Shown: piece after piece, positions 46,299 through 54,200 of the stretch
Numbering within the stretch: the first letter of the stretch is position 1
Layout: each line of letters opens with the position of its first letter
NCBI RefSeq assembly: GCF_900110255.1
Contig: NZ_FODD01000002.1
Span: forward strand, 124,001-188,000
DNA: 64,000 nt
DNA from: Actinacidiphila rubida
GTDB taxonomy: Bacteria > Actinomycetota > Actinomycetes > Streptomycetales > Streptomycetaceae
Direction of reading: 5' to 3'
Translations under genes and position numbers: made by a program
The notes under the pieces: generated by a model
What the model saw: only the letters and a program-made list of their open reading frames with translations
Database searches by the model: none
Told to the model about the DNA's origin: nothing

Positions 46299-46895
46299 GT
46301 GGACAACGACGCATTCTGGGAACTGGTCGAGGACAGCCTGCGGCACTCACCGAGCCGCAGCCAGCGAGAGGCGTTCCTGACCGAGCGCCTGGCCGCGCTG
46401 CCTCCCGATCACATAGTCCTGTTCCAGACCCACCTGGACATCGCCAGCGGACGTGCATACACCTGGGACCTCTGGGGGGCCGCCATGCGCATCTTCGGTG
46501 GCTGGTGCTCAGACGACGGCTTCAAGTACTTCAGGCTCTGGCTCATTGGTCGAGGCCGCCAGGTCTTCGACCGCGCGGTCGTGGAACCCGACGCGTTGAC
46601 CGGACTCCCAGAGGTTCAGCGCCTTGCCGGCCGCCATCGCCGCACGTGGAGCAGCGATGTGGAGTGGCCCGAGTGGGAGTCCCTGGACTACGTCGCCGCC
46701 AAGACCTACGACCTGCTCGCGGGGGATGACGACGAGTGCACCGAGGGCTTCTACGACGCCGTTGAAGTCGAGCTGGGTGGACACCACTTCAATCGCAACC
46801 CGGTGGGGGAACGTTGGGACGCGCGGGACGAGGCAACGTCAGCACTCAAGGTGCCTCGGCTGACGGAGATGTTCAGCATTGAGACCCTGCGCTGA
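46299..46895 (+). CDS. DUF4240 family protein
   Basis: 198 residues from GTG 46299 ('MDNDAFWELVEDSLRHS'). The DUF4240 pattern is clear: Trp-rich helix start, 'YTWDLWGAAMRIFGGWCSDDGFKYFRLWLIGRGRQVF', then 'WESLDYVAAKTYDLL'. Members are small intracellular proteins of unknown role, frequent in actinobacterial accessory regions. No convincing ribosome site is visible. It faces the integrase gene. Confidence 0.82.
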   Translation: MDNDAFWELVEDSLRHSPSRSQREAFLTERLAALPPDHIVLFQTHLDIASGRAYTWDLWGAAMRIFGGWCSDDGFKYFRLWLIGRGRQVFDRAVVEPDALTGLPEVQRLAGRHRRTWSSDVEWPEWESLDYVAAKTYDLLAGDDDECTEGFYDAVEVELGGHHFNRNPVGERWDARDEATSALKVPRLTEMFSIETLR

Positions 46896-46916
46896 CGCCG
46901 GCTCCGGCCTCGGCGG

Positions 46917-48427
46917 TCAGGTCCAGATCGGGTTCTGCTCGATGTCGATTCTGCCGTAGTCGAACTGGCGACCCCTCTTCGTGGCCTCCTTGATCTTCAC
47001 AGCGGCGAACAGGAAGCGAAGGACCGCGTTCATGCGCTCGAAGTTCCCGGCGTCCTCAACGCTGCCCAGCTCGCTCGGGCGTCGGGGCCGGCGAGGCCAT
47101 CCAGAACCTCCGCTGTCGGCCGGACGATCATCTTCTGCTGAAGGCCCTGGATCCGCGCCTCGACGGTCTTGCGCATCTCGCGGTACTCCCGCGTGGTCAG
47201 TTCCTGGCTCTGCCACATGTCCTTGAGCTCGTCGAGTTCCTGCCGGTCGGCGTCGACGGCTGCCTGGTCCTCCGCTGACAACGAGGACGGGGAGGGCACC
47301 TCTGTGAGATCCAGATGCTCCAACAGGTACAGGGCGGCCTCGGTGACGAACTCGTTCACGGGGGCAGCCTTGATGGCGCGGTTACACCGGGGCACGTCGA
47401 GTCGGTGGGTGTGGTTGCAGATGTACTTGGTCGTTGCCCCGCCCATCGGCTTGCCGCATCCGGTGCACATCACCAGACCCCGCAGGAGGTAGAAGCGCCG
47501 CGGCTGCTCATCGTCGGGGGCCCACGTCGCGGCCCGGTACATACGTCGTGCCTTGACCTCCAGCCACATGCCGCGATCGATGATCGGCGGCCATTCACCG
47601 TCGCCGATCTCCTCGCCGCGGAAAACGCGGATGCCGGTGACGTGGCGGTTGCCAAGGAGTTCGCGCACACGAGGTGCGGTCCAGTGGCGGCCCTGTGCTG
47701 TCTTCACTTCCCTCGCATAGAGGTCCTGGGCGATCCGCAACGGGCTCTCCCCGTCCAGGTAGCTGCTGAAGACCTCGCGCACGATGGCGGCTTCCTCGGG
47801 GATGATCTGCGTCCCGGTCTTGTCGTAGCCGTACCGGCGTCGGCCTGTGTGCGGCCGTCCCTCCTTGGCCCGGTCGATCATGGAGTCGACGAGTCGTCGT
47901 GAGGTGTCGTCGCTGGAGCGGCAGGCATGCGCCACCTCGATGCGCAGGAAGAACCGGTCGTCCGGGTCGGCGAGATCGCGGCGGTTTGCCTGGCCGTGCA
48001 GCGTGATGTTGTGATCGTCGGCTATCTGCAGCAGCTCTTCAAGGTCGCGGGGCTGCCGCATCAGGCGATCGGGGTGGTACGTGAGCACGTGGCGTATGCG
48101 GCCCTGCCGGGCCTCGGCGAGTAGCGCGTCCCATCCTGGGCGCTGTCGCTTGCGTTGCCACGCTGACCGGTTGTTGTCCACGAAGACCTGGTCCTCGGCA
48201 ACGGTGAGGCCGAGTCGTTCGGCCACGTCGCGGCAGATGATCTCCTGGCGGTCGACGCCGGTCTGGTCGTCGTCGTTCGTGTGGGAGATCCGGCAGTAGA
48301 TCGCCGCGGTTTCCCCGGACCAGTCGACGCGGGCGTTCCTCACGCGCTGGCCACCGGCGGCCCGACTCGCGCGCACCGCACGCCGTAACCGCGCCTCGTC
48401 CTGCTGCTTGCTGTCGTCTGTCGTCAT
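46917..48427 (-). pseudogene. Large serine integrase with C-terminal frameshift
   Basis: Starts at ATG 48427. The resolvase-type catalytic domain has 'AAIYCRISHTNDDDQTGVDRQ' (nucleophile Ser) and 'RHVLTYHPDRLMRQPRDLEELLQ'. The recombinase domain is 'RRRYGYDKTG...IVREVFSSYLDGESPLRIA', and the zinc ribbon includes 'VMCTGCGKPMGG...CNHTH...VPRCNRAI'. A coiled-coil stretch follows. The frame stops at 47030, about 38 codons early; the normal end ('NFERMNAVLRFLFAAVKIKEATKRGR') continues in another frame to 46917, so one base was gained or lost near 47065-47080. The truncated 465-residue form may or may not be active. Confidence 0.88.
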
Positions 48428-48436
48428 GTGAAAAAG

Positions 48437-48463
48437 ACTATGAGCGCGGCTTGATCCACGTCA
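48437..48463. other. Right attachment junction of the element
   Basis: Contains the element arm ACTATGAGCGCGGCTTGA (48437-48454) and the 17-bp core (48447-48463), directly followed by DUF4291 coding sequence. It lies 10 bp upstream of the integrase start codon, the usual place for serine integrase attP. Confidence 0.85.
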
Positions 48464-48599
48464 TCCGGTCCCGCTGCCAGGCTGCCGGGAAGCGACCGTC
48501 CCGGGCCGCGGGAAGACCGATCTCCGGCCTGTACGCCTGGTAGACGGTGACCGTGGAGGCGGTGTAGCGGGCGCGGATCTGGTGCTTGGGTTCTGCCAC
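48447..48599 (-). pseudogene. DUF4291 gene, 5' part (split by the integrative element)
   Basis: From GTG 48599 the frame reads 'AEPKHQIRARYTASTVTVYQ', 'AYRPEIGLPAARDGRFPAAW' and 'QRDRMTWIKP', the conserved N-terminus of DUF4291 proteins. It then enters the element and stops at 48438. The rest is at 41501-41958. An IS-like unit lies 44 bp upstream of the start and may have displaced the promoter. Confidence 0.87.
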
Positions 48600-48686
48600 G
48601 GTGACCAGGGTGGGGGCACGGCTCGATGCGTGCCATCGAATTAGGGCCCATTCTATAAGTGGATCAAGGTCTGCCATGATCCACTC

Positions 48687-49566
48687 GTGGGACGTGGAGA
48701 TCTGACGAGTGAGCAATAGACCAGACTGGAGTCGCTGTTGCCGGTGGGCAGGAAGCCGGTACGGCCTCCGGTCTGGTCGAAGCGGCAGGTGATCAACGGC
48801 ATAGATTGGCGGACGCGGACCGGTTCGCCCTGGCATGACGTTCCCGCCCGCTACGGCGAGTGGGAGACCGTCTACCGTCTCTTCCGGCGCTGGCAACGCG
48901 ACGGCACCTGGAGCGGGATCCTTACCCAACTGCAGGCCGAGGCCGACGCAAAAGCCCTGATCACCTGGGACGTGAATGTGGACTCCACCGTCGCTCGATT
49001 TCATCAGCATGCGGCAGGCGCCCGCAAAAAAAAGGGGGGACCTGCAGCGGGACAAACAAGGCGGAGTCGCCAACGAGCCCGCCGACCACGGGCTCGGCCG
49101 ATCGCGCGGTGGTCTGATGACGAAGGTGCACCTGGCGGTCGAGCACGGACAGAAGCCCCTGTCATTCCTGGTCACCGCCGGTCAGCGGAACGACAGCCCC
49201 GAGTTCCAATCGGTCCTGGAGCGCATCCGGGTACCCCGTGTGGGCGTTGGCATGCCGCGCCGTCGACCGGACCGGGTGCGGGCCGATAGGGCCTACGGGT
49301 CCCGGGGCAACCGCGGCTACCTGCGCCGACGCGGAATCCGCTGCACGATTCCGGAGAAGTCCGACCAGGTCCGCAACCGCAGGAAGCTGGGCGCCTGTGG
49401 TGGTCGGCCGCCGAAGTTCGACAAGGCCGACTACCACGAGTGCCACGCGGTCGAATGCGGTATCAACCGCCTTAAGCGCCACCGGGCGGTGGCCACCAGA
49501 TACGACAAGCGTGCAGTCCGATACGAGGCCACTGTCACCATCGCTGTCATCGACGAGTGCCTTTGA
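48687..49566 (+). pseudogene. IS5-family transposase with amber codon and A8G6 frameshift
   Basis: From GTG 48687 the frame reads 'VGRGDLTSEQ' and meets TAG at 48717, where relatives carry Trp (TGG). It continues 'VINGIDWRTRTGSPWHDVPARYGEWETVY'. At an A8-G6 run (49026-49039) the reading moves by one base; the second part is '[19 protein letters not shown]', '[20 protein letters not shown]' and '[20 protein letters not shown]', ending at 49566. The slip could be genuine transcriptional or ribosomal slippage, but the amber codon makes this copy defective. Confidence 0.82.
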
Positions 49567-49574
49567 CCAGGTTG

Positions 49575-49982
49575 CTACGGGAAAACAGGATTCCCGTCCT
49601 CGCCGGTCCACGGCTTTCGTGCCGGCTGCCGGCCTACGGCTTGCCAGACGGCATGTGCCGCAGCGAACTTCACATCACCAGGGCCCGTGTCTACTGGCGA
49701 AGTGACGATCCCGACGAGAGATACACGGACCCCACGGGCTTCTTCAGGCAGCTGCATGAGCGCATACCAGGCGCCTTCCAGCGCCTCTGCCTGGACCTCA
49801 TGATCGTCGGTGTGGCTGGTGTCATTGAGGCGGCCGTATGCCTGACTGCGCCGCCCGAACACGTCCCCACCCATCAGCACCTCTGGCTCGGCGGATGCGG
49901 CTCCACGAACGGTGACTTGGGCAAACCGCGCCCACCGACTCGTCTGACGGAGATGCCTGTGCGTTCCTTCCACGAGCCGCAT
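49575..49982 (-). CDS. Hypothetical cargo protein inside the second IS-like unit (135 aa)
   Basis: 135 residues from ATG 49982; a GTG at 49973 has better spacing from GGGAG. The product reads 'ALEGAWYALMQLPEEARGVRVSLVGIVTSP' and 'VDTGPGDVKFAAAHAVWQAVG', clearly protein-like, but no family is recognised. It ends 8 bp from the convergent transposase stop and starts 39 bp inside the right terminal repeat. Size and setting are compatible with an accessory or immunity-type role (inference). Confidence 0.6.
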   Translation of the reverse strand: MRLVEGTHRHLRQTSRWARFAQVTVRGAASAEPEVLMGGDVFGRRSQAYGRLNDTSHTDDHEVQAEALEGAWYALMQLPEEARGVRVSLVGIVTSPVDTGPGDVKFAAAHAVWQAVGRQPARKPWTGEDGNPVFP

Positions 49983-50042
49983 TCTCCCGCAGATTCGTGA
50001 AGCACCCGGGCTCGGCAAGAGATCCACTTCTAAAACAGGCCC

Positions 50043-50244
50043 TATAGTGGCGCACTTGGCTGGTCCCGGCGCACCGGGACCAGTCCAACCCCTCCACACG
50101 GATCCGCTCCCACCGGGCCCTCTCCCCGTCGTCAACCCGCCGGCCGACCAAGCATCGAGGCCATCCTGCAGGTCGACCTGCCGCCCGGGCAACCATCCGG
50201 TACTGCCATGAAGTCCATCAGGTCGGCATCCCCGACCGGCAACC
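50043..50244. other. Short non-coding or degraded stretch
   Basis: About 200 bp between the second IS-like unit and the small minus-strand gene. Readthrough frames are short and without start signals. A hairpin GCTGGTCCCGG/CCGGGACCAG-type repeat occurs near 50058-50083. Nothing else is supported. Confidence 0.35.
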
Positions 50245-50484
50245 TCACCAGCCCAGCAGCCTGGGCAAGTCCTCGATGTACGGCGCGTCATCAGGCTCTT
50301 CCTCGGCAATGCGGCGGAGTACGCTCCGGAACTCCCGGCGCTCCGCACCGTTCATCGCGCTCAGGTCCGACGCAATGTTCTCAAGCCCTTGAGAAGCAAC
50401 ATCACGATCGATCTCGTCAGCTGATGAATGGTCGAGCAGCATGATGGCAGAGAGCACTGCCCTTGCAAGGTGGTTTTCAATCAC
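50245..50484 (-). CDS. Small acidic protein, possible orphan immunity protein (79 aa)
   Basis: 79 residues from GTG 50484 with AGGA seven bases upstream, in an AT-richer setting. Helical and acidic: 'AVLSAIMLLDHSSADEIDRDVASQGLENIASDLSAM', then 'FRSVLRRIAEEEPDDAPYIEDLP'. No family recognised. It lies downstream of the toxin-immunity pair on the same strand, separated by an integrase remnant, where displaced immunity genes often collect. The immunity role is inference. Confidence 0.6.
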   Translation of the reverse strand: MIENHLARAVLSAIMLLDHSSADEIDRDVASQGLENIASDLSAMNGAERREFRSVLRRIAEEEPDDAPYIEDLPRLLGW

Positions 50485-50527
50485 TAATTTTCCTGCCTTG
50501 TGACGATGGTCGTCATACCCCAGCTAT

Positions 50528-50927
50528 CCAGCAGTTCGCGAGCCCTTTGCAGACGAGGCCCGGCAGTTCCTCGCCGCCCCCAGGGCCACCGACTCGCCGC
50601 GCTGTTCGAGCTAGCGCTGCGCACCGGGCTGCGCAAGGGCGAACCCCTTGGGTTGCGCTGGGAAAACCTCAACCTCGACGCGGGCAGCGCCAGCATCCGC
50701 CGCACCCTCCAGCGCACCCCAGGGCGTCGAACTAGCTAGTCGTCATCGAGGAACTCCTCGGCCACACCCACATCGGTGTCACCGCCACCGTCTATGCCCA
50801 CGTCCGGCTCCGCCTCCAGCGCGACGCAATCGACCTCCTCAGCCGTGCCCTCCGCCACCCCGCCGAGGACGCCGCCCAGCCCGACGACGGCGACGAACCG
50901 CTGCTCTGTGCACCACCCGTCCGCTGA
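50528..50927 (+). pseudogene. Tyrosine site-specific recombinase remnant
   Basis: Three pieces of one integrase in successive frames: 'REPFADEARQFLAAP', then 'LAALFELALRTGLRKGEPLGLRWENLNLDAGSASIRRTLQRT' (with the first catalytic Arg in 'LRTGLRKGE'), and after a deletion the C-terminal 'VVIEELLGHTHIGVTATVYAHVRLRLQRDAIDLL' (HTH...Y, with the nucleophile Tyr). The segment with H-x-x-R is missing. It is clearly dead. Confidence 0.85.
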
Positions 50928-50965
50928 CGCTGCCGTCAACAACTGCCGTCAGACACCCCAGAGGG

Positions 50966-50989
50966 CCCACCGGAATTACATCCGGTGGG
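50966..50989 (-). terminator. Hairpin downstream of the immunity gene
   Basis: CCCACCGGA with its complement (50966-50974 and 50981-50989) and a 6-nt loop, 42 bases beyond the immunity gene stop on the minus strand. Confidence 0.5.
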
Positions 50990-51030
50990 GCCACTTGATG
51001 GGGTCGCCCAGAGGCTTCGTACCCGACAAC

Positions 51031-51258
51031 CTAGAGTTCGATGGCCCGGTATGAGAGGGCTTCCTGAACAGCGCGTTCGTCCGATAGGTCAGGGCTCCGG
51101 TGGAACATAAGGTCAGTCCACGCCGGATGCGGGATGAGCCTCTGCAACTCATCGATCAACGCAGCGCACTGATCGTCAGAGAAGCCTCCCCGTCGGATCA
51201 TCGACACCAACTCGATAGCCCTCACCTGCCTACGGTCAGGATCAACCAACCAGCTCAC
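51031..51258 (-). CDS. Colicin E/S-pyocin-type (Im9-like) immunity protein
   Basis: 75 residues from GTG 51258, whose first bases overlap the toxin stop codon (GTGA), so translation is coupled; a TTG at 51249 is an alternative start. The pattern 'ELVSMIRRGGFSDDQCAALIDELQRLIPHPAWTDLMFHRSPDLSDERAVQEAL' follows the four-helix Im2/Im7/Im9 family: a short helix, then E/L-rich helix 2, the conserved 'HP..(S/T)DL' turn, and helix 4. The Tyr-Tyr of the classic 'DLIYYP' contact is replaced by Phe-His. It should bind and neutralise the nuclease tip of the RHS protein. Confidence 0.83.
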   Translation of the reverse strand: MSWLVDPDRRQVRAIELVSMIRRGGFSDDQCAALIDELQRLIPHPAWTDLMFHRSPDLSDERAVQEALSYRAIEL

Positions 51259-54200
51259 CTCCCATAATGGAATCCAGGATCCAGTATCTCCGAGTGTAGT
51301 CGAGGGGTCAAAATCACGATGTTATCCATGTCGTAGACCCCGCCACCAGCCCATATGGGCATCGAATGGTGAAGAACATAATTAAATTGACCTGGCATTG
51401 ATTGCCCGGAGGCCGTGAACGGTGATCCGCCATCCTGCATTCGCGTGACATTGGACACAGAGAAGGATGAAGCCAGATCTGAATCGTTCCCAACAGTCTT
51501 CCAGAATGCCTCACGGAAGGCATTGAAGCTACTAAAGGTCTGACCGCGCAGCTGATCTGCTACCTGCCCTGGGATACGACCAAAATTACCTTGAGATCCC
51601 CTCAGCCAGCCACTACCAGCGTCCGCCAAACCATATCCTCCGGTCGCAGGACCAGGAGTGTTTCGAATCTGCGTTGCACTGCGAGATCCGCCAATTCCAC
51701 AAAGCCCGTCATCGGTATTGTGAACCAAGACCGGCGTGTCGCCCGCCTCCACATAGTACGTGTGCAGGCCCGCGATGGTGAGGTCGTACGTGGTGGTGGT
51801 GGCGTGGTAGAGGCGGAGGCCGGTGACCTCGGCGGTGCCGGTCGGGGTTTGGAGGACGTCGCCCGTGTGGAGGTCGCCGGCCTCGACGAAGGAAGAGCGG
51901 GTCGCGTCGTAGAAGGGGTGGTGGAAGGTCGTGGTGAGTGTGGCGCCGCCGGCCGTGGCCTCGGAGGTCGCGGACGTGGGTGCGGACGCGGGCGCGGTGT
52001 AGGCGACCGGAGTCGGTGCCGCGGCGTCGTGGTGGGACACGCCCAACGTCGTGGTGACCAGGGCGGCGGAGGCCGCGAGGCCGAGGGCGGACTTGCGGAG
52101 GATGCGCCGGCCCAGGCCGGGCGTGGTCGACGTCCGCTTCCCAGCCGTCCCGGCCGGTGCCACCGTCACGTCCACGAAGTCGTGGTCCGTGGTCGTCACG
52201 ATGACCGCCTGGACGGTGTGGGTCTGGGCGCCCTTCGCCCCCGGAACGGCGTCCTTGACCTGGTCGCCGACCTTGACCTGGGAGATCGCCTTGGTGGAGC
52301 CGTCGGCCATCACCACGCCCGTCGAGCCGACGAAGCTGTGCGGGCCCGAGCTCTCACAGACGTTGCGTCCGCCGCCGAGTCCGGCCAGTGCCCCACCGAT
52401 ACCGCCGCCGATCGCGCCGGAGACCGTGCCGGAGGCCACCGCGTCTCCCGCGCCCGACCAGGTGCACCCGGACTGGCTGTCGGAACAGGTCAGGCCGTAG
52501 GTGATGGCGCTGGCCGTGCCTCCGGAGATGCCGCCGACGGCGGCACCCTCCAGCGTGCTGGTGACCAGCTTCGGCAGGACGTCGCCGAGCGCCGATTCGG
52601 CGAGCTTGCCACCGAGCGCACCGCCGATGCCACCGCCGACCGCACCGCCCACCGCCCCGAGGAAGGCGGACTCGCCGAACGACGCGACCGAGCAGGCGCC
52701 GTGCTGTCCCTCGGCGCACTTGGCGCCCTGATCGACCAGGCCGCTGGCCGCTCCCGCGAGCGCCCCGCAGCCGATGGCGCCGGGCACGGAGAGCGTGCCG
52801 CCGCTGGCTCCGGTCACCACCGCCTCGCAACCCGCGAAGACCACGGCCGACACCGCGAAGGAGGCGATGGCCGCCGCGTGGTTCTTGAAGTACGTGGCGC
52901 TGGTGTTGACCGCCTTCGCGACGGCTTGGTACGTGCTGTGCGCGGCGTGGCTGACGACGTTCTGCGCGTTGCGTACCGCTGCCGCGGCCTCCCGTTTCGC
53001 CGCCGCCTTGGCATCGGCGATCTCTTTGTTGAAGGCCGCGATCTGCCGGTCGAATGCGGCGATCTGGCGTTCCATGGCGGCCACTTGCCGGTTGAAGGCC
53101 GCTTCCGCGCGGTGGAGTCTCTCGGTGGCCGCTTCGTAGATCGCGCTCGCGTAGCTGCTGACCTTGCTGGCAACGTAGTGGTATGCGCTGACGACCCCGT
53201 GGTAGATCGACTTCGCGGTGTTGACGACCGCGTGGTACACGGTCTTGGCCGTGTTGACGACCGCGTGGTAGACGGTCTTCGCCGTGTTGACGACCGCGTG
53301 GTACGTGCTGGAGGCGGCGTGGCGGACCGCGCTGAGGAAGCCGTGGCCGGTGGGGTCGACGCCCGTCATCGGGTTGTCGTTGGCGTACGCGAACGGGTTG
53401 GCGTTGGCCGGGTTCGGCATCGGGGACTGCGCCACGGTGTCGCGGTTCATGAACTGGCCGGTCGCCGGGTTGTACCAGCGGGCGGCCATGTCGACCTTGC
53501 CGGTGCTGCCGTCCGTCCAGCCCGATTGGTAGCCCAGCCGGCCCAGGGGTGTCCCGTTGGTGCCGGTGACCTTGCCGAGCGGGTCGTAGCCGGTGGAGGC
53601 GGAGACCGCCGTGCTCCCGGCGGTGAAGTCGCCGACCACGTCGTCGTGCTGGTCGGTCAGGGCGAGCACCGCGCCGGCCTGCGTGCCGCCTGTGGCACCG
53701 ACGCCGACCAGGGCGCCGTCGGGCGTCCAGGAGTACGAATTGGCGCCGTCGGAGGCGGTGTTGGTGTCGGTTCCGCCGTAGGAGAAGGTGACCGAACCGC
53801 CGCCGCCGGTGTTCGTGTCCGTGATGACGCGGCCGAGCGCGTCCGTGACGTAGCGCTGGGTGCCCTGGCTCGTCTGCTGTCCGTAGGCGTCCGAGGCGAA
53901 CGACGCGGTGGTGCCACCCGCGGACTGCTGGGTCAGCGTGCCGCGGGCACTGTAGGTGTAGGTGTTCTGGCCGTCACCGGTGAGCTGGTCACGGGCGTCG
54001 TAGGTGTAGACGTCGGAGCCGGCGCGGGTGCGGTTGCCGGAGTCGTCGTAGGCGTAGGCGGTGGTCGTGCCGCCGTTGGCCCAGGACGTCAGGCGGTTCG
54101 CCCAGTCGTAGGTGTAGGTGTTGGCGCCGGCGCCCGCCAGGCCCGTGGTGGTCTTGCCGGTCTCGTTGTTGTTGCCGTCGTAGCCGTAGCCGATGGAGGC

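Larger units (their letters stand above)
41942..48463. mobile_element. Decayed serine-integrase element (AICE-like) inserted in a DUF4291 gene
   Basis: The 17-bp sequence CGGCTTGATCCACGTCA occurs at 41942-41958 and 48447-48463 and marks the two junctions. DUF4291 coding sequence stops at one copy and resumes, in frame, at the other. Between them lie a large serine integrase whose start is 20 bp from the right junction, a repSA remnant, small cargo genes and transposase fragments. No FtsK-type transfer gene remains. The coding bias is less GC-rich than in the flanks. AICEs normally use tyrosine integrases; a RepSA remnant beside a serine integrase suggests a hybrid or a layered insertion. Confidence 0.85.
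48644..50042. mobile_element. Second IS5-family-like unit with an opposite-strand cargo gene
   Basis: Imperfect 22-bp terminal inverted repeats (48644-48665 and 50021-50042, 16 of 22 matching, ending GGGCC and containing AAGTGGATC) are flanked on both sides by TA. The unit is 1,399 bp. It holds a defective transposase (plus) and, after its stop, a minus-strand gene of 135 codons. It sits just outside the right junction of the integrative element. Confidence 0.7.
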
